DNA from: Diadema setosum
Lineage: Eukaryota > Echinodermata > Echinoidea > Diadematoida > Diadematidae
Assembly: GCA_033980235.1 (NCBI GenBank)
Contig: CM067064.1
Coordinates: 7,244,501-7,308,500 of the forward strand
DNA: 64,000 nucleotides
Reading direction: 5' to 3'
Under the pieces are notes generated by a model. That model did not search any database. It saw only the letters and a list, made by a program, of their open reading frames with translations, and was not told the origin of the DNA. Of the stretch, positions 1-63,689 are shown in pieces (the stretch's first letter is position 1; each line of letters starts with the position of its first letter). Made by a program: the position numbers and the translations under genes.

Positions 1-200
1 CATGTACAATGTATCTATGTACAGCTTGTACATGTAGATAGATGTAGATAGATAGATGTAGATAGTTTAGACCACTGGAAGCAACCATGCTACTGAGCTA
101 TGCAACAGTGCATCTGTGACAGGGTTCTACAAAGGTGTTTTGTATATGGCAGTGCCTCAAATTTAAAGGGTTTCATTAAATAGTAACAGATTGTATATTT

Positions 201-443
201 ACTGTATATGCCGAATATTTCGCGAGGTTTTTATTTTCGCGAATTTCGCGAGTCACGTGCTATTCGCGAAATTAAAGACGCACGAAAATACTGATTCTGA
301 TCCCGATGTGGATGTGACGTACGCGTGTACATTTCTCCATTCAGCACAGGACTCCACGATGGCGAATTTAACCACTCGCGAAATCGTCGGGGATTCCCGA
401 TACGCAAAAAATTAGACTCGCGAAATATATGGCGTATACAGTA
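201..443 (+). mobile_element. TA-flanked MITE, CGCGAAA family, copy 1
   Basis: Termini TACTGTATATGCC and GGCGTATACAGTA are inverted, with repeated TTCGCGAA motifs inside each arm. It lies between TA dinucleotides, as for Tc1/mariner-type insertions. The interior holds a CACGTG and a TGACGT core. It matches the inverted copy at 46901-47145 through its whole length. Confidence 0.8.
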
Positions 444-3400
444 TATCATAATATCCACATGCATCTAGTATTTTGTCATGTACTTGTACATAGGCATAAA
501 GACACATAAATTCTGTGTGTTGTGTGAGCACTGACCAGTGAGCAGTAATTTGAACATGTGTACGCTAGCACAAACATTTACCTCGCTTATCTTTTGATTT
601 TCAAGATTCTGTACTATTTTCAAATACGAAAAGAAATTTCTAAAAACACACAAAAAAAAATATGCGTGTAGCTCTGGATGTATCAAATTTATAATCTGCA
701 GTATCATAAGCTGACATTGCAACTTGATTTATGCTCAGCACATCCCTCAACTGCCATTCCAGATCCGCAATACCATTAAGAATTCATCAGTCCATGACTG
801 TACTGCAATGTATCAATGACTTCACACCGAGTCAAAAGCCCCGCATGTGGCATGCAGGGCATGCAGTGCTCAATGTGCCATGTTGCAGGGATGCTGATTT
901 CAGGCAACAGCGCCCACTGGTGTTGACTCATGGACAGGCTCTTGCAGCAGGGGTGTAGCCACTCCATTATCTGTTGGTGCTCTGCATCAGTTTCCTCTCA
1001 TTACAATCATTGTGAAGCAAGTGGATTGTGAACTGGCAGGTGTGTGGATATTAACAAATGAAATAGTCTTTTTTATTCCCTCTAAAAGTTAATAGTCCTG
1101 AAAAATGTACCAAAATATTCTAAATTTGATATGTGTGTGCCAACAAAAAATTGGACATAGTTCTGTCATATGATGCTTCCAGTTGGCTGGTACAATGTAT
1201 ACATTACAATGTAATTTGCTCTCCAAATGAATGCAAATTTTACATGGCCAGAAATTGTCAGCTGTTGCAGAAAATATCCAAAAGATATTAATTTGTCCCG
1301 AGATTCTTCACAGCTTTCCAAGCTTTCTAAGTTTGACATACCGGTAGTAGTAATGTACAGTTCAAGGATTAGATAATTTCTGCCATCTGATCAATAAATT
1401 AACATATATATACAAAGACTTTTACACTAGTATGATATTAATCTAGCGTACATTATGCACTGTATTTTACAAGCATTATTTCCACTTACAGTACATGGCA
1501 CATTGCAGATTAAACAAATTTTATGAATTTTATTCATACACATCCCCTGTCACAACGTGTATCAAATGCTGGAAAATGTGTTGTATGGACCGTCTTCAAT
1601 ATACAATGTATGTTTGTTACACTTTTGTTTTTACTAAAATGGGAAAAAATGTCTTGAACTCAATTTCTATGAATTTGTTTCATTTATTTAGCAGTCTACT
1701 GATATGATAATATAAGATGCAAAAAGGAGAAGAAAAAAAAACCCACAGAGAAAGGACTGCCAGAATAATACAAATAGGTCATTAATTAAAAAAAAAAACA
1801 AAAAAAAACTTTAATTTGTATGAATCTACATGTACTTATTTAGTGTTCATACATAAGCCATGATTTTGTGGTTGATTAAAGAGCTTTGACGCTTTGTTAG
1901 TTTGTTTTTTTTTTTTGTCAAAGTGCATACATTTTACTTTGTTGTTTTTGCAACTTACAAGCACTGTCCTGTAGACCTCTTCAAAATGCACCAGTCTTTA
2001 TATGGGAATTTGTAGGGTGCCCATGTTTTCATGTTTCATCCTGTAACAATTGCGAGCACCATATTGAATGGACATTTCTGAAAATGCTGCACCATTGTGC
2101 ATGTTTTATGCTAATGTCTTGCAGTAGGAGACAATGGTGACCAAAAAGCTATTGATAATCTGTTGTGGACATTCTGCTCAAAATCAATAATTAGCAATTA
2201 CTAGTATGCAGTTGTGTAGGTGCTACTAAAAAGGACAATGACTTTTACCACACATTAATCTGAGTGTATATGGAATCAGATCTAGGCTGCTGTTGAATTA
2301 GGATTTTTAATCCTCATGGCGTAAAATGTCTGGGATTGGAAAATTCTGGGACTAGGATTTTTTACTGTGCACATCAACCCAGAAGAACCCATTCACTGGT
2401 CTCTCGCCAATAATGTGCATCCATATTGTTTCTGAGCAAGCTGAGTACTTGCCCGTTTTGTTTGTTTATGTAGTGTATGTATATACATCTGTATGGGTGT
2501 GATGTCTGTTTCACAGGGTGTAGTACTCCACATTTGCAAGAAATTTTGTCAAGTGTGGTATTAGGAACTTGCCCCTTGTGGTTTTACATCACGTATACCC
2601 CATGGTGTAGCCATGTAGTATTCATATATTATGGTCATCCAATACAAATGTAAGTCCTTTTAGCCAAGGTTCTGTAATCTTAGAATGCAGTAAAAGTATC
2701 AAGCAGTCACAAAACAGGCTAAAAGGAATCAAGTTGCACATTCACCAGCTACCAGCATGTGCTTACGTAGACTGAACGTAAATTTGACGTAATATGCATA
2801 ATTATGAGCACTGTTACACAGTGTCAATTGCAGAATATTCGTGCATACATATATTTTTTGGGGGTAATAATTTTATTATCACTAATTTTGCAAGTCGAGT
2901 GATGCTGTGTATATTTGCAAGGTGATGGCTAGACCGTGTGTAATATTGCCTCCTACAACACAAATGCACTGTTCATTGCCCTCCAAGTTGGAAAATTACG
3001 AGCTTGTCTTGTAATGGAGGATAAAATTTACTTTTTATTTTAAAGTCATACTGTGGTTCTTGACCTCGAATACATCCACAAGATAATTGTCTTGAATACA
3101 ACTCCCAATTTGCCAACTACATGGTATACTAGCAGTTCATATGGATACTTGCAAAATATGCATGACATGTGTTATAAGCAGCAATACGGGTCTTGCATTT
3201 ATAAGAGGATTATATGCCTTAACCTTTCTGTGCCAAGGCACTTCACTGTTAAACTTACCAAGCATTTTTATCAGCATCCAGTAATATAGCCAAACCTGAC
3301 CTAGTTAAAAATTATCAAGCCCATTCATAGTCATGTACCTCAGTCCAACAGAACGGCCGTGGTGACACAATCTGTAGGGATTACAAATTCCTTGGAAAGA

Positions 3401-3796
3401 TTAGGTAATCTGTATTATTTGGCAATTACTTTCTCGGATTCTGTGCTACTCGGCGTGGAAAGCACTAAAGCATGCATGCCGATTTGCGTACATATTACAG
3501 TAAGTATTTTAATGGTATAATTTCCCTTCCTGGCCCTTATCCATGTACTGTAACAAAATCACTTTCACGAGCAAGTCATGTGAGACGTAAGGTCACCTTT
3601 AATATAAATGTGCTCATGTTAAGCCTCGCCCACTTATATTGTTCTTTGGTCGCCTTATGTTCAAACACACACAGAAAGGTGAATCGTTATTGAGATTCTA
3701 GTTTCAAAACAATGCTCTGACCCTTGTTCCATTATAGGATATTTTGTCAGTCAGCATTCAGACACATTAATCCATCGTGTAGCTACGAAACATATA

Positions 3797-4016
3797 GGCC
3801 CGAATTCACGAAGGTGGTCTAAATCTAAACCATGGTTTATGTATATTTCTTCTGTATAGATATGATTGACAGATTGGGTACGCTAACAGGCATCCAGTAA
3901 AAAAAAATGTGCATTGATGCGCGCATGTATTTGTATGCCTATTTAATGCTTATTTTAGACCATGGTCTAAATTTGTACCATGGTCTAAGTTTAAACCACC
4001 CTCGTGAATTCGGGCC
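3797..4016. mobile_element. MITE with GGCCCGAATTCACGAAGG termini, copy 1
   Basis: Left end ggcccgaattcacgaagg and right end ctcgtgaattcgggcc are inverted. Both arms carry taaaccatgg / ccatggtctaa palindromes. Flanking ATA on both sides may be the target duplication. This terminal motif resembles a dispersed repeat I recall from sea urchins. Confidence 0.75.
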
Positions 4017-4082
4017 ATACTGTTTAATGGTATAAATTCTTTTTGTCTGAACATCCCGACAGTTGCAGCCCAGTGCTACAGG

Positions 4083-4128
<46 letters not shown>

Positions 4129-4130
4129 TA
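4083..4130. repeat. Poly(A) then (AT)n tract
   Basis: A run of about 28 A is followed directly by about ten AT units. It could be the tail of a retroposed sequence, but no body is recognisable upstream. Confidence 0.8.
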
Positions 4131-4899
4131 AAACACAGCCGACTAATAATCTCTGGTATCGTTAAAACAGTGAGGGTGGAGGGATCGCTTTGTTTTTTTG
4201 TTTTTTTTTTTTCCTAGCTGAATCATAAAAATCACGGTGGGATATAGAGGGGAAAATGGGAAGGCATTGGGGGGGGGGGGGTGTGGAGACTCACTCTATC
4301 ATCTAACCGACACAAAGAAGGCCTTAATTGCTAATGGGGGTAGGATGCAGGTGGCGGATGCAACGGGTCAGATAGCCAGTATACATCTCATTAGGATGGC
4401 CCATGTTCTGGTGTAACGAGTGAGTGTGACCCCTGTGTGTATGTGATGTGTGTGTGTGTGTGTCTGTGTGAGTGTGTATGGTTTCATTACTTGGTAAAAC
4501 CTTGGCAAAGAGAGATCTGGACTGCAGTGAGATGGACAGACTTTCCCTCATTAGCTGTGCCATTTTCATCATTATGAGCATTTTAAGAACGAATACAAAT
4601 TGGCAGACTTTGCTTTACATCCATCCCCATCCCCTACCCACGCAAAAAGAAAGAAAAATGAAAGAAAAAAATATACAAATTGTTATTGCTCTGGCCTGAT
4701 AATCGCATCCCAGAAGCAAGCAGAAAGAATACCTACATTTTGTGTAGAGAAAAAGTGAAACGTATTAATGGAAGCAAGGGGCAGAAAAAAAAAAGCTCAA
4801 CCTATTGAGAAAATTTAAGTCCTCAATCTCTCGGCCTTTTGTGCGCTGATAAACCGCTATGTGTTCATGCTCTAGGGCCCCTGAACGCTGAGTGTATAC

Positions 4900-5096
4900 A
4901 TCACAAATACACACATGCTGCATTTCTCTGAAACACTCTCATTCCCATCTCCCCCTCTCTTTCTCTCTCACACTTGCATGTATGTGTGTACCCTTTTTCT
5001 CACACACATGCAAACACACACACACACATTTACACACAGCTTCACGTCTCTCTTGTTTTTTCTCTCCCACACACACTCACGTACACACACACAAGA
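4900..5096. repeat. CA/CT-rich simple repeat
   Basis: Interrupted CACACA and CTCTCT runs directly precede the CG-rich stretch upstream of exon 1. Confidence 0.7.
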
Positions 5097-5104
5097 ACAA
5101 GATT

Positions 5105-5350
5105 TGTGCAGATCTGCATTCACTCTCGGGCAGGGTTTTGCCTGATGAGATATATGCGGGTTTACTCTGTCGTGGAGATGAGTGCGTGGCGCCTACCCTT
5201 GGCTCTTGCAGTCGAATCCCTGCCAGCGCCTCGCATGCATAATGTCGACAACCCAGCAGCCCTCCGCTCGCCGCGCGACCCCCTGCCAGCTGCAGTCTTG
5301 CGTGTAGCTGCAGTCGGACGGCGCAATTTAGACTATCAGGCCAATCTGTG
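5105..5350. other. CG-richer stretch upstream of exon 1
   Basis: This stretch contains several CpG dinucleotides (for example ccgctcgccgcgcgacc at about 5266-5282) in an otherwise CpG-poor neighbourhood. It may be a promoter-proximal or first non-coding exon region of the PRKAR1 gene. The open frame on the minus strand through it looks incidental. Confidence 0.3.
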
Positions 5351-5726
5351 CTGCCGTATTTAACTTGGGGACGGGACGGAACGGAAAAAGAGGGAAGAAA
5401 AACTGAAAACGCATACAGGCATGGTGCAGCCATGAGGAAAAAAATCTGAGTCACCTCCTCCGTCACAGGCATTTCTGCTCTAAATGCATTCTGCAATTTC
5501 TTCCACATTCCACGCTTGTAGCTTCCATATGCACCGGTCTTCTTGTTGTGCAGCAGTGCGTCTTGACTGCAAAGTTTTTGTCGGGGGAAAACTTGCTTCG
5601 CTTGCCACCCTGGGAATTTAATTTGTGGATAATCCAATCTGCGAGGAAACATGCTTGTGTGCCGTGACAGCCATTGCTTGTTGACAATCATAATACCAGC
5701 ATCTATGTAAAGATTCTATGCAAAGA

Positions 5727-5866
5727 TATATAAACATTCATATTCCTATCATCCCGGGAGCAGCGTACTGATCAAAATTAAGTGGAGGGAGTGCCCCTTA
5801 GCCAACTTTTATTGTGAGCTCTCTTAATTTTAAGAAAGCACTTCGAACCCAGTTGCAACATCCAAG
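5727..5866 (+). promoter_or_regulatory. Candidate TATA box and 5' leader for exon 1
   Basis: TATATAA lies at 5727-5733, about 134 bases before the ATG. A start of transcription near 5755-5765 (around cccgggagcagcg) would give a leader of about 100 bases with the in-frame TAA at 5831. Upstream, 5105-5350 is the most CG-rich stretch in the first 8 kb, which fits a promoter region. No transcript evidence is available, and AT-rich DNA often yields chance TATA matches. Confidence 0.3.
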
Positions 5867-55997
<50,131 letters not shown>

Positions 55998-56100
55998 ACC
56001 CCCTCTCCCCCTCCATCCCTGTACATCAGCCTCCATCATGGGTTCCAGCTGTTTGTACATAGATGTATGTATATTAAATAAGAATTAAAAAAAAAAAAAA

Positions 56101-59100
56101 GAAACGAAAAAGGTGTAGATAAAGCAAATGAGAGAAAAAAATGATACCTTGGACATTGACAGAATGATGAGAAGAATATGTATTATTAAAGGAAAGATGT
56201 CGCCAGAACTTGTCGGTTCTCGATGGAATTTGTGTAATGGATTCAGAAATTCAGACGGTATGTATCTCCGTCAGTGTACCCTGTGTAGGGCATCATTTCA
56301 GCTGGACTTTCTCTATTTACTTGTCTTAGTTCTTTCTTTTTTTTTTTGGTAAACATTGCATGAATGCAGATGGAAGATGCAGGATGGAAGGTTAAATGTG
56401 AAAAAAGAGTTTCAGAAGTGGAATTAAAGACAAACATTCTGTTTTATTTACATCCCCTTCTTTTCTTGTCTCCAAGGCATATCCTCCAAAGAAATTATAT
56501 GCATTAATGCATATACACCATTTTGTGGTCCTGCAGAGAATTTTTCCTCTGTAGAAAGAGATGCACAACTGAATTCAGCTATTCCCCATGTATAAGACAT
56601 CTGCAGTGAATTTCTACCAGCAGCGATTATTCTTTCCTGCCTTAGTCAATTGCACACAGACTACTATAAATATCACAGCTTTCTGTGTGATCCTTTTATT
56701 ATTTGTTGGGTCTTTGAAGAGGAGCTCTATGTAAAAAGAAGGATTACAGAATGATTTAGTTTTTATCCATGCTTATGATGGGTTTGTTCAGATGACACTT
56801 GCACTCTAAACTTTATGGGAAATGGGTACTTTTATTCACCAGTTTTTTAATTGGTATTAACACGCTAAGGGAAATCCGTCATAAAGAATGTGAGTATGTT
56901 CACAACGGGGAAAATTTTCCTTATCTATAACTAGGGTAATCATTCTGTTTATCAAATTCAAAAGAAAAAATGTAATGAATTTCTTTCGGACGGTTGTGCT
57001 CATAAATCTGTACAATACTGCTGCAATTTCACAAAATTTCAAACACCTTTGCAACATGGGAAGACATGATGGAAACTCAAACTGGAAGCCAAGGGAGATA
57101 TTTCAGGGGCATTGTCTCTAACTTTGTCCTGACAGCATTTATTTTCGTAATTATGGCATCAATATGCGAATGACACAAGCAAAGAAAGAAAGACTTGTGC
57201 TATGGTGAGATTTATTCTTCCTACCCTACCAGGCCCATGGGGCCGATTCTTCTTTGAAAACAGATTCATGGAAACCATTTTCATTGCAGTTGTGTGTAAA
57301 TTGATGTAAGTGAATGAAAGAGTCATGAAGAAGAATTATGTGGTTGCATACGGTGTCGTTGCATCCTTTTCACAGACACACTGTGCTCTGTTGCACCTAC
57401 ATTGTAGATATAGCCGGGTGTCTCTCACTGACAGTTGAAGCTTGTGTGCACTTTTACGCCATTATTCCGAAAGGGACCAGTGAATGTACATTTGCAGAGG
57501 AAGTCTGAAGTGATGCTTCGCTGGAATCTAAAGCTATGTATAGTTTTGGTGTTCGGCATGCAATGAGCATCACATGACCTTTTGAGTGACTGTGTTGGTA
57601 AGGTCAATTTCATGGTTCAGCCTACCAGCTTCAGTGGGGGCAGAGAGTGTGACACAGCGAGGATTGCCAATTTAATCCGTGGAAAGTAAGGATAATTGCA
57701 GTAGTAAGGTATTGAATTCTTCTCACATTTTCAGCCTCGAGAGTCACGCCAGGCTAATGCGTGTGTATGTTTATGAATATCCCCTATTCTATTGTTGTTG
57801 GCGAGCATTGAGTTCGGAAAGTTCTCAAGACGCCCAATGGCATGATGCGTGGGTTTGCAAGCAAGTAGAGTATATACCGATCAGTTGTTGTCTAGTCCAG
57901 ACACACATTTAAGTTGGGTCGAGAAAATGGTCTTAACTTAAAATTAGAATCCTCAATAGATGTGTGTCATTTTCGTATTTATTGTGGTTCCTTGCCAACA
58001 GTGGTTTTTACAGATTGGCCGAATTTTGAGTGTGTGTATATAGCTGAAAATTGTTATTCATTAGTAACTGGTGCTGTGTTTGAAAAAAACAAAAATCAAA
58101 AACAAAATCAAGGTGAGAGGAAACAGATCCATGACATACCAGTAGAAAAGTTAGTGTTTGGATATGTTTTGGTTCTGTAGGATGTGATATGTAAGGTATA
58201 TTCACCCACTGACATCTGTGTGTTCATAGATATATATATATTTGTAGACAGTAAGAGAAATAGAAATTATTTGTTTTTGATGATTATGTCTTGGTTTGTG
58301 TTTTCACCTATATTTGTTTATCACAAGTTATGACTTCAATTTTTCTCCTGTAAACCATGCACCTGTTCAGTGTCGCGCTTTTAAGCTGGCTTGTATTTTG
58401 ACCAGTTCAAAAAAACCAGAAGATTATTTAATGCTACTACGTACATATACCATGTATGTAAGATCTGATTGTTGTCATTGTAAGTGTACCGCTGTCTGTA
58501 CGTGGTGCGTGTATCACCATTGGGTCTGTTGACCATTCTTGTGGCAGAAGTAAGTGTGCTCTTGCTGGAATATCAGCATATTTGAGACCTACAGCACTGG
58601 ACCTGTTCAAGTATTAATTGTACATACACTGACAAGTAGATAGATTAATGATCTGAGTGTGATGATTCCCCAAACAAAGTTTATCGAGAGAAACAGAAGG
58701 ATTCAGAAGTTATTTTTTCTCCTGCCTCATTCTCTCTTTTTATGTCAAATTAAGGATGGTGGTGAATATTATAGAAAGAAGAATATTCTTTCTTTATTTT
58801 TTCCAAATCATTTCTGTGATTTAACAAGTGGATGTCACAAGGCCCGCAGATGGTACTGTTTTCACAAAACCAAATGCCAGAGTGTGACAGCTGTAAAGGC
58901 TGCCTGTGTAATGCAACTGGCCAACATTTTCCGCCCTCGATCACTTGGGGCTTGAGGCGAGATGGCTGGAGTCTGGATGCAACATTGCAGTCTGTGCAAA
59001 TTTGTGAGCATGTAGCAGGCCTAGCTTCTACCACATATTACACAACATTATTTTTTATGTTTCTCTTGCACTGCTTGCTTGCACTGAGTGTCAAAAGGTG

Positions 59101-60281
59101 CAGATGATATTTCTTCCGTTAGGCCACATCCAGTGATGGCTGGCAAAGAACTCTGGGCTCCTTCTGACACTTGCTACTGATTTTGATATGAATTTTTGAT
59201 CATCATCTCCCTTTGTGGAGTAGCATTTCTGTGACAACTGTTTTGTGCATTTCTCATTGAAAACTTTGGGCAGAAATTTGAGTTCTCTGTAAGTTCACTT
59301 TCATCTCGAAACATTAAGAGTTCATTGCAAGCCAGCCTTGTCCGAACACGCTGCCATTCATAAATACTCACAAACACACCGCCGTCACACACACACACTC
59401 ACTTCCTAAGAGTCTTTGATAAATGCCAATGTTACTCTTTACAAGATCAGGGATGTATTGTCAAGCCATCGTGGAACCCTAGTATTAATCAGTGGAGGAA
59501 AATACTGCTATTCCAACTTCAACCAACTGCCACCCCCAACAGTGAGAGTTGCATTGGGATCCCTGACAAGCGTGTGACAAAAATGTCTAGTGCTGTCCCT
59601 GTGTGAGGTGTACAACATTAAGCGTGTACAGACTGTACACCAGTGTACATGTATATTGTGTGTGTGTGCATTCTTTTAACCTTGTTCAGCATGCGACAGA
59701 CTCTTCAACGTTGTACAATCTAGGGAGTTTTATCAAAAGTACTTCACGTGGATTGAAAAAAAAAGTGATAAAAATCTTTGTCTATAATAATGAGAGCTAG
59801 CTTGTATTATAGTGTGCAGTTGTGAGAAGCTATGAAAAGGAAAGAAAGAAGAATATTAATAGAAGTAGCTGTAATTATGATACTGTACATGCATTCTTCT
59901 AATACACTGTATTCTGTATCAATGGCACCTTCCATATTTTGACAATACAGTGAAGGCTAGTATTACTTTTACACTATTCTTTTTCATCTGTATCATAGAT
60001 TGTGTTCTGCTTGGCAGTAATTTTCATGCCATTTCTAAATTACCAATTTTCTATTTCAGTAGGAACTATAAGGGGTTAAGAAAAGGGGGGAAAACTTTCC
60101 ACTTTTTACTCTGTTTATTGTCTTTTGTTTTGGTTGGTTTCAGTCATCACAAGCAGGAAAAACTGTGTAATTCCCCTCGGAGCATTGCGTATGATATCAT
60201 TACAGTGTTTTTAGCACGATATTGTGTAGAGCTATATATGACAAGTCAATGTTTTTTGTGACATGTACTCGAACCATCTTC
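56101..60281 (+). other. Unique sequence downstream of the stop codon, no gene seen
   Basis: No dispersed repeat of the families above and no convincing open frame. It is most likely 3' UTR and is compositionally similar throughout. Confidence 0.4.
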
Positions 60282-60287
60282 ATTAAA
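60282..60287 (+). terminator. Candidate distal poly(A) signal ATTAAA
   Basis: ATTAAA is followed by an A-rich stretch and then a T/G-rich stretch around 60330-60350. The repeat-free region ends a few hundred bases later. It is the best distal cleavage candidate, but the evidence is weak. Confidence 0.25.
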
Positions 60288-60953
60288 GAAAGAAGACAGG
60301 TAAAGTCTATATAATGGAGCTCATTTGCGTGCATGTGTTCTTTGTTTTCACGACTCCCTTTCGTGTTGCTAATGAGTATCTACTAGATTAAAAGTTCATT
60401 TTGTCACAGTCAGTTGCAAATTACCTGTTCTTGATGATGATAATTTGGGACAGATTTCAGCAATTGGAGTATCCACTAGTCTGTAATTTGCAAAAGCATT
60501 CACCACATTCAGTTACATTGTATATACATGTATCATCAAAACATACCACTTAGGATCACCTTTCTTCAATTTACAAGTAGGGAAAATAAAAAATTCTGCC
60601 AGACTTGGTAACCGAAGTGTGAAAATTCAGGATTTCAAGAAAATTTAGAATATTTGCGTAATTGATTAGATAGATTTGGAAAAACAATGCACATCACAAA
60701 TTAGACTATGTATTCTTGTACAAAACATGATGGAATGCCAAGTTTCGTTACCAAGTTTCGTCATGATCAGTCAGTAAATGGTGTCCGAGAACCGAGTGTA
60801 GACAAATTTTACCATCGCAGTTTCATTCTATCAAAGTATCCCAGTCTACAGACAAATATATGTGTGGATTGAGTGAATACAGCAATATTAGTAGAACACA
60901 TCAGTTGATTCTGAGGAAAATTGGACTAGCCGTTTAAAAGTTATGATTTTTAG

Positions 60954-61983
60954 CTCACCTGAGCCAAAGGCTCAAGTGAGCTATTGCGATCGCCCTTCGT
61001 CCGGCGTCCGGCGTCCGTCGTGTGTCGTGCGTAAACTTTTTACATTTTCATCTTCTTCTTGAAATCCCCAAGACCGATTTTCTTCAAACTTGGCAGGTAG
61101 CATCCCTAGGTGATTAGGAACTCAATTTGTTAAAATGGGCACCATGCCCCACCCAGGGGGCCCCCCAGGGGGCCCAAACCCCCCAAAATTAAGGAATCTG
61201 TAAAAATCTTCTTCTCTAGAACCAGAAGTGATAGAGCTAAGTTAATACTATGAGTTAGTACATTGATGACTGTAGTTTCAAGTTTGTTCATGGCAGAATC
61301 AGGGGTGCCCCCCTTAGGACCCAGGGGAGGGGGTGGGGAGGGGTCCTAATGGGGCCTAAATTGTACATTTTCATCTTCTTCTTGAGAACCCCATGACCCA
61401 TTTTCACCAAACTTGGTAGGTAGCATCCCTAGGGGGTTAGGATCTCAATTTGTTAAAATGGGCACCATGCCCCACCCAGGGGGCCCCTAGCGGGGCCCAA
61501 ACCCCCCAAAATGAAGGAATCTTTAAAAATCTTCTCTCGAATCAGAAGTTATAGAGCTTAGATAATACTATGAGTGAGTATATTAATGACTGTAGTTTCA
61601 AGTTTGTTCATAGCAGATCCAGGGGTACCCGTCTTGGGGGGGGGGGGGGGGTTGGGAACGTCCAAATGGGGGCCTGAATTGTACATTTTCATCTTCTTCC
61701 TGAAAACCTCATGATGGATTTTCGTCAAACTTGGTAGGTAGCATCCCTAGGGGGTCAGGATCTCAATTTATCAAAACGGGCACCATGCCCCACCCAGAGG
61801 GCCCCAGGGGGCCCCAAATTAAGGAATCTTAAAAAAAATTTGGCCCTTATTGTACATTTTCGTCTTTTACTTGAGAATGCCTGGTCAAATTTTGGTAGAG
61901 CTGTGAATAATTTAGATTAGTGACTGCGTGAAAGGTGAACTGGCGATACTCAGGTGAGCGCTAGACCCGTGGGTCTCTTGTTT
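60954..61983 (+). mobile_element. Pearl/HINE-like element, AGCTCACCTGAGCC family
   Basis: Left end agctcacctgagccaaagg, then a CGTCCGGCGTCC-type array (60998-61030). Three tandem units of about 300 bases follow, each with cttggyaggtagcatcccta and gggcaccatgccccacccag. The right end is tcaggtgagcgctagaccc...gggtctcttg. It lies downstream of the probable PRKAR1 3' end. Confidence 0.7.
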
Positions 61984-62175
61984 TTTTGTTTTTTGTTTTT
62001 TTTTTAAATCTCAGTACCGCCATGGCTGGATGAGAAGACTACAATATTTTGTGACATCAGGCATGGACTGCGATATAAGGAAAATATAAAGAAAATTCAA
62101 CATATCTAAAATGTTCTAGCATAATGTGAAAACACTTGACTTCCTTCTTTCAGAAAACAGGGAATTGCATTTTCC

Positions 62176-62761
62176 TTAAGAGGAATTCTAGTGCAGTTCA
62201 AGATTAGTCTGAAAGAGCAAAATTCTCTTAGTAAAAAAAAAAAAAAAAAATTGATCAAAATTGGCTGAAAAATTACAAAGTAGTGACATTTTGAATTTTT
62301 GCTAATTTTTCAGGAAAAGTTTCTTGAACAGCCAATATGAATATATGCAAGTGGTGTAGTGATGATGTCATCCCTCACAACTTGCCATAACGCTTATACA
62401 TAAAGCTGTGAAAATTCCTCTTTTTTTCATTCAAATGCCATGAAGCACCAGTCCAAAATTCTGAGATTCTGAAGTTACACAACAAAGGAATAGCATCATG
62501 TTTTACACTTTGATAACAAACATTGAATTTACATTTTTTTTAACACTGTCAATGGAAAATTATGAGGTGATGACATCAGCTCACTCAATTGCATATTTAT
62601 ATCAACTGTATGAGAACTGTTTTCTAGAAATTAGCAGTACAAAATTTCATAACTTCCCTGATATTTATCCGATTTTGATCAAATTTTCACTGTTATATTC
62701 CTAAAATTTTACTCTTTCTTATTATCAGAATAAATGATAACTGGACAGTAATTCCTCTTTA
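62176..62761. mobile_element. Possible TTAA element family E
   Basis: TTAAGAGGAATTCTAGTGC on the left and GGACAGTAATTCCTC-TTTA on the right form 10-12 base inverted ends with a near-TTAA duplication. The interior is AT-rich with no recognisable coding sequence. The single copy makes the boundaries uncertain. Confidence 0.45.
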
Positions 62762-63689
62762 GCATCTGTTAGTATCTGCATGAGTGAAAGTATATTTTTT
62801 CATAGAAAATAAAAGTGCTGTTTCAGTGTAGTTTATTTTCATGTTTCTGACAAACTGAACAATACTTTGTGGTAACAAAAATACATCACATTGGCAAAAG
62901 ACATTAACAAAAATGATATGCAGTAAAATGTGTACATGACAATTTGTTGATATGTGAGATGCAAACGAGAAGAGAGAGAGATTGAGAAAATATATCTTAA
63001 AATCCTGTCCATGCGTGAAGCCACGAGCAGTTGGGTCTGCTCATCCAGAGATAGTGGCACCAAAAATGTAGATATTCATAACTTTTGAACAGATTGTCAA
63101 TTTTTCCTCAGAATACATTTCATGAATTAAATTGTGAAAGTAGTTTTGAATAACAATATAAGATTTAAGTGGTGGCTTGGAGCCACTAAAAATTGATGTC
63201 TACCGAATTTCCAAAGGGGCTTTCTTTTGGTGGCCCAATTGGGCTATTGAAAATGGAGTGTTATGTTTCCCTTTATTTAGGGCCATCAATTTTTTATTTA
63301 TTAATTTTTTTTTTTTGGTGGGGGGGGGGGCACCAAAGTTGCTATTTTAAAGATTTTAGTGGCTTGAACAGGCCAAAAGAGACTATTTTATAGTGTTGAG
63401 CCCTGTATGTGGGCCCTATGCAGAATGAAGGGTCCTTGATTTTTTTCTGCAACATGGAATTTTCTTCACATTTATTGACCTACAGAACTAAGAGGATAAT
63501 TGTTCATTTACTAATTGATACCTATAGTAACATTTTCTGAGGGAGAAAAACTGAAAGTGGCATCAGTACAACTGGGATGAATATCTTTGCAGTATCAAAC
63601 AAAGTTCAGTGATGGCACCAATACACATTGCTACTATATCACAAATTCAGGGAGAGATACAGTTCAATTTCATTTGTGACTTGACATCC

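Larger units (their letters stand above)
1..5700. other. Upstream non-coding region
   Basis: Apart from the two MITEs, a GATA-type simple repeat at about 35-65 and the simple repeats listed, I see no coding exon here. It is either intergenic or an intron of a longer PRKAR1 transcript starting upstream. Confidence 0.5.
55998..60300 (+). other. Probable long 3' UTR of PRKAR1
   Basis: After the stop codon come about 4.3 kb of unique sequence without the dispersed repeats that fill the introns, as expected for a long 3' UTR. Two poly(A) signal candidates stand out. ATTAAA near 56073 is followed by a genomic A-run (56086-56100). ATTAAA at 60282-60287 is followed about 40 bases later by a GT-rich stretch. 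No open frame here looks like a gene. The 3' end is not determined by sequence alone. Confidence 0.4.

Noticed and set aside
5077..5691. 204-codon open frame on the minus strand, the longest in the window
   Set aside because: It covers simple repeats and the CG-rich stretch upstream of exon 1. The protein has no recognisable domain and its 3' end reads through a CA repeat.
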